A DNA stretch of 21,797 bases, taken from a virus. Positions 12,778 through 18,961 of the stretch are shown here, in pieces. The DNA is taken from positions 1 through 21,797 of IMG/VR virus record IMGVR_UViG_3300020475_000135. One strand, given 5' to 3'. A program made the position numbers and the translations under genes. Each line of letters begins with the position of its first letter. Within the stretch, counting starts at the first letter, position 1. The notes under the pieces are model-generated. The model was not told where the DNA came from. It was given only the letters and a program-made list of their open reading frames with translations, and ran no database searches.

Positions 12778-12792
12778 AATGTTCTCCTTATA

Positions 12793-13026
12793 TTATCGCT
12801 TTTGCCAAATTTCATATAGAATCCACACAGCGATTAAACCAATAATACCTTGTGAACCTAGTCCAGACATAATATTACTTATATTGGTAATCACAGACAT
12901 TTCGGAAGGCATGAATGGTATAGCACCCAAACCTAACACTTCTAAAATAATTGCAAGAGCAGCGAGTGAAACACCTAGATTAGCTAGTCCACCAGCCCAT
13001 TCTCTTACTTTATTTAATATTTCCAT
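12793..13026 (-). CDS. Small membrane protein (77 aa), holin candidate
   Basis: The start at 13026 (MEILNKVREWAGGLANLG) is favoured over one at 13071 because AAAGGAG lies 8 nt before it. The 77-residue product has two hydrophobic helices (VSLAALAIILEVLGLGAIPF and GIIGLIAVWILYEIW) with a short polar turn between and a basic C-terminus (WQKR). That is a typical class II holin layout, the best of the three candidates here. It directly precedes the 53-residue membrane protein, with the spanin-like pair following. Confidence 0.68.
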   Translation of the reverse strand: MEILNKVREWAGGLANLGVSLAALAIILEVLGLGAIPFMPSEMSVITNISNIMSGLGSQGIIGLIAVWILYEIWQKR

Positions 13027-13039
13027 ATTACTTTCTCCT

Positions 13040-13492
13040 TTAGAATGATAGTTTAGGATTTGGAGTTCCAAAGTTCTTTTTTCTCATAACAGTTTTTGCT
13101 ACCAAATCCAGTTCTTTTCCATCCCACTTTAACACAAACGGAACATTGATATCTGTTTGCATATCGTTGAGCACAGCTTCAGCATCAGGCCCAAGTTGTG
13201 CTATTTTCTTGCCGTGTTTTTTGTATGATTGTCTAAACATACGTATCAACTCTGCAACTGTAATTTGTGTTTTGTTGCGAACATCATTAACACGATCCAG
13301 AAAATGCCGTGTAAACTCAACATCAATACCGACAGATTTATACAATCTATCTGCATATTTCTCTACTGAGTCTAAATCTTTTTTGGATACTTTTGCGTCA
13401 GATGTAGACGCATTTAAATCTGCAATAGGTTTAAAATTACCTAAAGCATAGGAATAAGACACCTCTTTAAGAAAATCTTTAAATGTTTTCAT
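13040..13492 (-). CDS. Conserved phage protein with capsid-targeting-like N-terminus
   Basis: This 150-residue protein starts MKTFKDFLKEVSYSY, which resembles the T4 capsid-targeting sequence MKTYQEFIAE of the internal proteins; L-K-E followed by V fits the (L/I)-x-E cut site of the T4-type prohead protease. The rest is conserved in marine T4-like phages by my recollection (HFLDRVNDVRN, KHGKKIAQLGPDAEAVLNDMQ, TDINVPFVLKWDG), with no function known. The inferred fate is packaging into the head and cleavage after residue 10. The ATG overlaps the stop of the preceding gene by one base. Confidence 0.65.
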   Translation of the reverse strand: MKTFKDFLKEVSYSYALGNFKPIADLNASTSDAKVSKKDLDSVEKYADRLYKSVGIDVEFTRHFLDRVNDVRNKTQITVAELIRMFRQSYKKHGKKIAQLGPDAEAVLNDMQTDINVPFVLKWDGKELDLVAKTVMRKKNFGTPNPKLSF

Positions 13493-14004
13493 TACTTTAT
13501 TTTTGAAAGTGCAAAATCAGCTACTCGCATAAACTGAACCTTATTTCCATTTACCATCTTTTTCATTTTTTCTTGATTAGATTTATTAATCAAGTCAAAA
13601 ACTTTTGTAATTGCAGATGCAGTAAACATATCAACTTTCAAAGAACCATCTTTAAACTTTATTGTTTTATGTTGTTTATTTTTTACAATATTTTTAAGAA
13701 TATCTATATTATCTTCTGCAAGTAAATATTCATTTTCAAAGTTTAAAGTATTCTCTTGCACTTTTTTTGCAAGTTTTGATTCTCTTTTTGATCTTAGAGT
13801 TTCTATTCTTTTCATAAAAGATTTTGCTTCTTTAGTTCTACCATCATATGGTTTCTTTTTTCTTTTAACTATAACTGTAGAAGAATCATCTCCAGTTCCA
13901 GCAACAGCAGTTCCAGTTGCGTTAGTTGGTGCATCTTCTGATTGTATCCCTAATTTTGGATCATCATAGAACCTTTTCATTAAATCGTCAAAACTTATAC
14001 TCAT
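13492..14004 (-). CDS. Conserved marine T4-like hypothetical protein (170 aa)
   Basis: This protein begins MSISFDDLMKRFYDDPKLG, has a low-complexity Ala/Thr/Gly linker (about 24-42) and then a highly basic, helical middle (VIVKRKKKPYDGRTKEAKSF, IETLRSKRESKLAKKV) and a C-terminal helical domain (FTASAITKVFDLINKSNQEK). I recognise no enzyme motif. The overlaps on both sides (ATGA with the preceding gene, TAATG with the next) put it in a tight set with the genes at 14001-14980 and 13040-13492, a group that recurs in marine T4-like phages. A structural or nucleoprotein role is possible. Confidence 0.6.
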   Translation of the reverse strand: MSISFDDLMKRFYDDPKLGIQSEDAPTNATGTAVAGTGDDSSTVIVKRKKKPYDGRTKEAKSFMKRIETLRSKRESKLAKKVQENTLNFENEYLLAEDNIDILKNIVKNKQHKTIKFKDGSLKVDMFTASAITKVFDLINKSNQEKMKKMVNGNKVQFMRVADFALSKIK

Positions 14005-14618
14005 AATAGATCCCCTAATTGTAATTCTTTTATATCTTCTGCACTTACAAATATTTTTTGTTTCGTTTTTTTATGTATAACAGGAAAAACATCAACTCCT
14101 AGTATTGTATCAGAGGGTGAAAGATCTTCAAAGGCTTCAACTTCATCACCTTCTAATGCATCTATTTCATCTTCCTCATCATCTCCTGTTACGATAACAT
14201 CTTGTGTAAGTAAATAAATTCCTTTTGATAGTTTACCATTATCTAATGTTACTTCTTCTGAAATATCATCATCTAAATCAATATTGTTTTCTTTAAGATA
14301 CTTCATAAACTCTTTTTCAAACATCTCTGGATCTTCTATATGTTCTTTAAAAGTATCTTTTAGTAAGAATAGAGCAGCTGCATATGTACCTAACTTTGTT
14401 CTTAAACCTGGCACCTTTTGAAATATTTTCTTAATGTTAAAAACAAGTTTATGTAAAACTGTATATGCATTTTGTTCTACAGCTTTATACAATCTCTTTT
14501 TTGTTCTGACTCCTTTTTCATCAATGATGCCTAATTTAAAAGCATCTGTTTTTTCAAAAGGTGTAACCAATAGTTTAATAAACCTATAAGTTACAAATAA
14601 ATCAATCGCTCTACCCAT
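14001..14618 (-). CDS. Conserved marine T4-like hypothetical protein (205 aa)
   Basis: This 205-residue protein has a basic, aromatic N-terminal half (MGRAIDLFVTYRFIKLLVTP, FKLGIIDEKG) with a hydrophobic stretch TYAAALFLLKDTF and a very acidic C-terminal half (VTGDDEEDEIDALEGDEVEA). The pattern matches a family I have seen across cyanomyoviruses and pelagiphages with no assigned function. The acidic tail could contact DNA-mimicking or basic partners. Start and stop are each linked to the neighbours by overlaps, so it is made in step with them. Confidence 0.6.
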   Translation of the reverse strand: MGRAIDLFVTYRFIKLLVTPFEKTDAFKLGIIDEKGVRTKKRLYKAVEQNAYTVLHKLVFNIKKIFQKVPGLRTKLGTYAAALFLLKDTFKEHIEDPEMFEKEFMKYLKENNIDLDDDISEEVTLDNGKLSKGIYLLTQDVIVTGDDEEDEIDALEGDEVEAFEDLSPSDTILGVDVFPVIHKKTKQKIFVSAEDIKELQLGDLL

Positions 14619-14980
14619 TATAGTTTCTCTAACACTTTCTTTACCTTTAGATCTTCTTCTATCTCTTTAAGTTCATTATCAGAAATCATATTTAAAAATT
14701 TCATAAATGTTTTGACAACACCCCAAAATTCACGTTCAATTTTAAATAATAATAAAGTAGACCCAGCGTCTGCACCAAAAACATTATATATAACAGTTAT
14801 ATGGTTTAATATAAGTCTTTCTTTTAGTTCACCAGTTTCATCATACTTTCTTAATAATCGTTTAATGTACTTGAATCGTTTCATATCATCATGAAATTCG
14901 TATTCACCTTCACATTGTGGATTATCGTAATGTCTGATTGCAAACATTAAGATGTTTTCATTCGTTAATTTTTCATACAT
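14618..14980 (-). CDS. Conserved T4-like hypothetical protein (120 aa)
   Basis: This 120-residue protein begins MYEKLTNENILMFAIRHYDN and contains DDMKRFKYIKRLLRKYDETG and LILNHITVIYNVFGADAGST, a pattern that recurs in T4-like phages. The product looks mainly helical and mixed-charge, with no signal peptide. I know of no function. It overlaps the next gene by one base (TAATG) and leads the group 14980-13040. Weak Shine-Dalgarno; an AT-rich gap of 12 nt separates it from the gene before. Confidence 0.62.
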   Translation of the reverse strand: MYEKLTNENILMFAIRHYDNPQCEGEYEFHDDMKRFKYIKRLLRKYDETGELKERLILNHITVIYNVFGADAGSTLLLFKIEREFWGVVKTFMKFLNMISDNELKEIEEDLKVKKVLEKL

Positions 14981-14992
14981 AATATAATTATA

Positions 14993-15418
14993 TTAAACTA
15001 TTTTAGCCTTTATAAAATGAGTTCCAGATTCTGTTTTTACATGATCAATCTGCAATGATAATCCACCTTCTATCTTATGTGAAATACCATCATCATCTGC
15101 ACTTATATCGTCACCATTTTCTTCTTTACCAGACCTAGCGTACTGTGATAATGGTAAAGACATTTTACCACCATCTTCTGATAAGTCAACATCGCCAAAC
15201 GAAATATGTAATCTTGAAAGTCTTTCTCTTAATTTACTAATGGCGTGTTCTGCAACTAAATGTTCCATACTACCCATCACACCAAGAAATGCATTAATTC
15301 TTTCAATGACTTCTGGATTAGCTAGGTTACCCATACCATAAGAGAAATCACTATCTGCATTCACTTGACCATCAGTAGTCTTAGCTCCTTCAGAAATGTA
15401 TTGATTAAATCTTTTCAT
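14993..15418 (-). CDS. Conserved phage protein with capsid-targeting-like N-terminus
   Basis: The start at 15418 (MKRFNQYISEGAKTTDGQVN) is preferred because AGAGGAAG lies 7 nt before it and it follows the previous stop by one base; a longer frame from 15490 has no such site. The 141-residue protein has a T4 capsid-targeting-like lead (MKRFNQYISE, cf. MKTYQEFIAE) with I-S-E before G, a good prohead protease site. It then has SYGMGNLANPEVIERINAFLG and MEHLVAEHAISKLRERLSRLH, a helical conserved part, and an acidic disordered section (SEDGG, ENGDDISADDDG). It is probably a head-internal protein, by inference only. Confidence 0.63.
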   Translation of the reverse strand: MKRFNQYISEGAKTTDGQVNADSDFSYGMGNLANPEVIERINAFLGVMGSMEHLVAEHAISKLRERLSRLHISFGDVDLSEDGGKMSLPLSQYARSGKEENGDDISADDDGISHKIEGGLSLQIDHVKTESGTHFIKAKIV

Positions 15419-15419
15419 T

Positions 15420-15635
15420 TTAATCTTCCTCTTCATTGTGCTCATGTGGTTTGTCACCACCTTTATGTGAATGTTCCACACCATTATCATGTGTATGTAA
15501 CATTGGATCTTTTTTCTTATGAAGTTTTACAACATTAGGATTTTCCTGTAATATTTCCTGTAAAACTTCAGAACTTTCAGATATGGGTTTACCATTTGCA
15601 CCATATCTGATAGGATCTATAGGAGATTTTTTCAT
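15420..15635 (-). CDS. Small protein with His-rich acidic tail
   Basis: This 71-residue protein (MKKSPIDPIRYGANGKPISE...) has a polar N-terminal half and a C-terminal tail that contains seven His within about 25 residues (HTHDNGVEHSHKGG, PHEHNEEED). That composition would bind Ni, Zn or Cu ions, but it also occurs in disordered tails with no metal role. A GGAGAG ribosome-binding site 6 nt before the ATG supports the start. It lies between the beta-rich protein and the capsid-targeting-like protein, so it is most likely a virion or assembly part. Function unknown. Confidence 0.62.
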   Translation of the reverse strand: MKKSPIDPIRYGANGKPISESSEVLQEILQENPNVVKLHKKKDPMLHTHDNGVEHSHKGGDKPHEHNEEED

Positions 15636-15646
15636 GATTTACTCTC

Positions 15647-16108
15647 CTATGATAATGATGCGCCGAGATTTGATACAATGTACCATTTATCTGTGACCCA
15701 AACACAAACAATAGCTTCTCCAGCTGCATCAAATACTGCTTGATTATTACTAGCAAGTGCAGAAGTAATTGTTAAAGTATATGTTTTACTACCAGAACGT
15801 GCTTTACATATGATAACTTTTACTTGTCCATTATTTGTACCATTTGCAAGTGTACCAGTTATATTACCAGCTGCCGTATCTAAATCAATTAAACTAATTG
15901 AATTTGTTACATCTGGATTTGCACTAGTAGTAATGTCTGCTTGTATTCCACCTAATGTAATAAATGTAGGTATATTATTAAAAAGATTTGCAATTGTCAT
16001 CTTTTTATTAATTGGATTACCAGAAGGATCATCTATTACGTGCAGTAAATCTGCACCAGTAATAGTTGAACCGATATCTGTTAACGCAGTTATTTTCTTA
16101 TCAGCCAT
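15647..16108 (-). CDS. Beta-rich virion protein, fibre/decoration type
   Basis: This 153-residue protein begins MADKKITALTDIGSTITGAD, a lead common in marine phage fibre and baseplate-attached proteins, and is rich in Thr, Ala, Asn and Ile with alternating hydrophobic strands (GQVKVIICKARSGSKTYTLT, AIVCVWVTDKWYIVSN) that suggest a beta-sandwich fold. Its position downstream of the LamG and Ig-like genes supports a tail-fibre or decoration role. A TAGGAG site 7 nt before the ATG supports the start. The exact role is not known. Confidence 0.65.
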   Translation of the reverse strand: MADKKITALTDIGSTITGADLLHVIDDPSGNPINKKMTIANLFNNIPTFITLGGIQADITTSANPDVTNSISLIDLDTAAGNITGTLANGTNNGQVKVIICKARSGSKTYTLTITSALASNNQAVFDAAGEAIVCVWVTDKWYIVSNLGASLS

Positions 16109-16132
16109 TTTTATCTCCTATATTTTAAACCC

Positions 16133-16387
16133 TCAACTCAATGCAGTAGTTACTGCACTATTGTCTTGCGAGGGGATGCTACTGACGTTATTCGCCCCAC
16201 TTAATTGTTCAATAAACGAGTCACATTGTTGTATTGCACCATTGAGTGCATTGTGTTGAGCCGTCAACTGAATCTTCATTCTCTCTGTTTGTTCCAACTG
16301 TTTCTGAACTTGTTTCATATCAGTTTGCAACATTTCTTTTCTTTTTTCAATATCATCAACACTTAAAGTGTTACCATTCTTTTTCAT
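16133..16387 (-). CDS. Short coiled-coil protein
   Basis: This 84-residue protein is almost all coiled coil (about 12-62; IEKRKEMLQTDMKQVQKQLE, then QLTAQHNALNGAIQQCDSFI) with a short Ser/Ala/Thr tail. AAGGA precedes the ATG. It lies between the Ig-like and the beta-rich genes, so it could be a trimer-forming stalk or a chaperone for fibres, but the sequence shows only oligomerisation ability. The 3' end holds a perfect 7-bp palindrome without a T tract, so I do not call it a terminator. Confidence 0.62.
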   Translation of the reverse strand: MKKNGNTLSVDDIEKRKEMLQTDMKQVQKQLEQTERMKIQLTAQHNALNGAIQQCDSFIEQLSGANNVSSIPSQDNSAVTTALS

Positions 16388-16406
16388 AATTATCCTTAAT
16401 TATTTA

Positions 16407-16949
16407 TTATGTAACTACTGACATACTAGCAGTATTTGTTGGAACTGCAACACTAGAGTTTATAACTGTTCCAGCATCTCTTATATGTTCACCACTTGCT
16501 TTTGTAATATTTTGGGCTGCAACACTAAGAGTATTTCCAGCACCAGTAGCAGCTGCACCCCCACTTAGAGCTATTCTAAACACAAGTCTATTAGTACCAG
16601 TACCAGAATTATATACAGTATTTAATGTTGCTGAACCACCACCAGTTTGATTATTTGTCACAACAAGTACTGGAGTTCCAACAACATCTACTTTTTCATT
16701 ATAGGTAACTCTTACCTCTATATTACCACCAGCTGCTTTACTAAATGTTTTTGTAACAAATGCAATTCTAGTAATGTCTGCACTAACTACTGAAGTAGAT
16801 AGTCCACCAATTGCACAAAGAACTTCTTCTTGTCCTTTACCATCTAATTTTACCCAACCTCTGTCAGTTGCAAAGGTTGTATCTTTTTCGTCAGTTGTAA
16901 GCCACTTTGGTTTGGCTTCATCTGCATCTGTATTTCCCCATAGGGCCAT
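16407..16949 (-). CDS. Ig-like virion surface protein
   Basis: This 180-residue protein has an N-terminal segment MALWGNTDADEAKPKWLTTD found in many marine T4-like phages, then VKLDGKGQEEVLCAIGG, then an Ig-like beta-sandwich domain (about 60-150; IEVRVTYNEKVDVVGTPVLV, TNRLVFRIALSGGAAATGAG) with the Gly/Thr-rich look of surface decoration domains. The role is probably on the capsid or tail surface, with glycan binding possible. A GAAGGAG ribosome-binding site is well spaced. A T4-late-promoter-like GATAAATA lies at 16982-16989. Confidence 0.68.
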   Translation of the reverse strand: MALWGNTDADEAKPKWLTTDEKDTTFATDRGWVKLDGKGQEEVLCAIGGLSTSVVSADITRIAFVTKTFSKAAGGNIEVRVTYNEKVDVVGTPVLVVTNNQTGGGSATLNTVYNSGTGTNRLVFRIALSGGAAATGAGNTLSVAAQNITKASGEHIRDAGTVINSSVAVPTNTASMSVVT

Positions 16950-16981
16950 ATCATTTCTCCTTCTCTAAGAATTTACTCTTC

Positions 16982-16989
16982 TATTTATC
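16982..16989 (-). promoter_or_regulatory. Possible T4-type late promoter
   Basis: GATAAATA on the minus strand differs from the T4 late consensus TATAAATA at one position and lies 33-40 nt before the ATG of the Ig-like gene, overlapping the stop of the preceding gene. Predicted initiation near 16975 would give a leader of about 26 nt. An octamer in AT-rich DNA is weak evidence. Confidence 0.35.
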
Positions 16990-17642
16990 TATTTCTCAAT
17001 CTTGTCTTTTGGAGATGTTTCAACCTTAGACATTGGTTTGCCTGTCATGGTCTTTTTACCATTCTTAGGTTCTTCCTCATCTTCATCATCCATTTCTTCT
17101 TCATTTTTTACCTTTGCAGACTTTTCCCACATTTTTGTGATTTGATTTGCAGCTCTTTGAATTAATGTTTCATTCTGTTCTTTAACTGCTTTTGATATTG
17201 CTTTACGTCTTTTGTGTAAATATTTGTCTGTAGAATCAGTATCACCATCATTGTCAATATCTTTATCTTTACGATCTTTAAATTTCTTTTTGACAGCATC
17301 TGGATTTACTGGATCTAGTTTATCTTCATCTGTAAGTTTCTTTTCTTGAGTCATTACTTTTGGTTTAAACTTTTTCATAACTTCTTTGTGATACTTGGTC
17401 ATATCTTTGTTACCAGCATCCACCATAAGTTCTCCATTACTAATGTTATCATCATTCACATCAAAAGTCATTAGTTGGATACCCCCAAAGTATGACTTAG
17501 CAGAACTTGCATCCTTAGAATTTTTAAATTTATATTCTACATACTCAATCTTTTCTGCAATTGTTTCAGAGTGTGAAGGCGACATCGCCTCAAGCACAGC
17601 CTGTTCTAAACTATCTTTTTTAGTTTCAAAGTACTTGGGCAT
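16989..17642 (-). CDS. Charged protein with Ca-binding-like loop
   Basis: This 217-residue protein starts MPKYFETKKDSLEQAVLEAM. It has a folded N-terminal part to about residue 60 and a long Lys/Asp/Glu-rich tail. The loop DKDIDNDGDTDSTDKY (126-141) has the spacing of a calcium-binding DxDxDG loop (dockerin/EF-hand type). The acidic stretch EEEMDDEDEEEPKNGKK follows near 180. It shares EKKLTD with the upstream neighbour (22 identical nt: 17327-17348 and 17900-17921), so the two genes share an ancestor or exchange parts. It directly abuts that gene. Likely virion-associated; function unknown. Confidence 0.63.
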   Translation of the reverse strand: MPKYFETKKDSLEQAVLEAMSPSHSETIAEKIEYVEYKFKNSKDASSAKSYFGGIQLMTFDVNDDNISNGELMVDAGNKDMTKYHKEVMKKFKPKVMTQEKKLTDEDKLDPVNPDAVKKKFKDRKDKDIDNDGDTDSTDKYLHKRRKAISKAVKEQNETLIQRAANQITKMWEKSAKVKNEEEMDDEDEEEPKNGKKTMTGKPMSKVETSPKDKIEK

Positions 17643-18944
17643 TTATTTCTCCTGTGTATTCAATTTATTAATGGTTTCAGTTGCTTTCGCAATCTGTAGT
17701 TGTAATTGTGCGATACGTGTTTTCTTTTTATCATCACGCATCTGATCTACTTGTTTCGCAGTATCTGGTTTATCTGGTTCTTCTTCCTCTGCGACTTTCT
17801 TTGCAGTTGCAGTTGCAATCGCCATCTTCTTATCCATAGGCATATCTGGATCATCTTTTTCTATAGCCTTTGCGATCTCTTCTCTTTTCTTCATCTCTGC
17901 ATCTGTAAGTTTCTTTTCTTGCATCTTACCTTTTTGAACATCAACACTAGGTTCAATACCTTTGTCGTTTAGATGTTTCATAAACTTAACAAGGTTTGCA
18001 CCTTTACCACCAAGTCTAACTTTACCTTTAGTTTGTAAGTCTTTCATAGCTTGTGGTGCGTTGTATATTGTAAGACCTAATTTTTTGGACATTTGAAGAA
18101 CTGCATTGTAAAGACCTTTTGGATTTTTAGAATAATCCAAATCTACAATCATTGCATCTTCATCAAGTTCAATTTCTTCTTTGTACATATTTAATTCAAA
18201 TGGTTTTGATCCACCTTTGTTATATACTTGAATTTGTAAAGTTCCACCCTTACCCTTTAACCTATACTTATTAGTTTTACCATCAGAAGGTTTTTTCGGG
18301 CCAGTTGCAACCTTATCATCAATTTCTTTTGGATCAACTGCAATACCCATTTTACTTTTTGCATAGTCTACAGCGTGTTTCATTGCATCTGAAAAAGACT
18401 TATGATACAAATCATACTTCTCATCAACTGTTTGTCCTGGCGTCATATTTTTTGTATGATCAGCATATTCTTTTGTTCCTATTTCATAGACCTCTGCCAT
18501 TAGTTTATCATGATTGTCAATTGCATATTTATTAGCATCTTCTTCATTATCAAACTCTTTTGCAACACTACCATCTGCATTATATACACAATACTTGTCA
18601 CCTTTTTTCTTAACATGATCAGTTGGATTCATTTCATCAAGTTCAACTTTTTCTGCCATATCGTAGTACTTACGAATAATTGCATCTCTTTCTTTTTGAT
18701 CTTTATGTTCAATAGATCCAGCTCTATTATGTCTTTTATTAATGTCTTGAACTGTTTTAATTTCTTTAGGAGTACCAAAAGATTGTGCAAGTTTGAGTGC
18801 AACCATTCCATGTTCATTGCCATCTTCTAACTTATCAATTTCTCGTTTGGATACTTTCTTTTTCTCTTGAAGTTCATGTGCAGTTACTGTCCACTCTAAA
18901 ACCTCTTGATATGAGTCTGTTATTGTTTTTCCATATTTTCTCAT
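17643..18944 (-). CDS. Large charged phage protein, likely virion or head-internal
   Basis: This 433-residue protein starts MRKYGKTITDSYQEVLEWTV and is made of short folded patches joined by Lys/Glu-rich linkers. Patches include GDKYCVYNADGSVAKEFDNE near 115, a NKYRLKGKGGTLQIQVYNKG beta segment near 225, and MIVDLDYSKNPKGLYNAVLQ near 265 leading to KVRLGGKGANLVKFMKHLND. VELDEM (about 100) and IELDED (about 258) are repeated linker motifs, and several L/I-x-E sites could be cut by a prohead protease. The C-terminal 90 residues form a coiled coil. AGAGGAAAA precedes the ATG. I do not recognise a named family. Confidence 0.62.
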   Translation of the reverse strand: MRKYGKTITDSYQEVLEWTVTAHELQEKKKVSKREIDKLEDGNEHGMVALKLAQSFGTPKEIKTVQDINKRHNRAGSIEHKDQKERDAIIRKYYDMAEKVELDEMNPTDHVKKKGDKYCVYNADGSVAKEFDNEEDANKYAIDNHDKLMAEVYEIGTKEYADHTKNMTPGQTVDEKYDLYHKSFSDAMKHAVDYAKSKMGIAVDPKEIDDKVATGPKKPSDGKTNKYRLKGKGGTLQIQVYNKGGSKPFELNMYKEEIELDEDAMIVDLDYSKNPKGLYNAVLQMSKKLGLTIYNAPQAMKDLQTKGKVRLGGKGANLVKFMKHLNDKGIEPSVDVQKGKMQEKKLTDAEMKKREEIAKAIEKDDPDMPMDKKMAIATATAKKVAEEEEPDKPDTAKQVDQMRDDKKKTRIAQLQLQIAKATETINKLNTQEK

Positions 18945-18961
18945 TTTATTTTCCTCTAATT

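Noticed and set aside
1386-13451. Plus-strand and off-frame open frames throughout the window
   Set aside because: All lie opposite or across well-supported minus-strand genes, lack ribosome-binding sites and give Ser/Phe/Cys-rich or Ile-rich proteins typical of antisense reading in AT-rich DNA.
16142-16158. Perfect 7-bp palindrome near the end of the coiled-coil gene
   Set aside because: It falls within coding sequence and has no T tract on either strand, so it is not supported as a terminator.
16401-16408. AATAAATA before the coiled-coil gene as a late promoter
   Set aside because: The leader would be only about 8 nt and the match overlaps the previous stop codon; chance is likely in AT-rich sequence.
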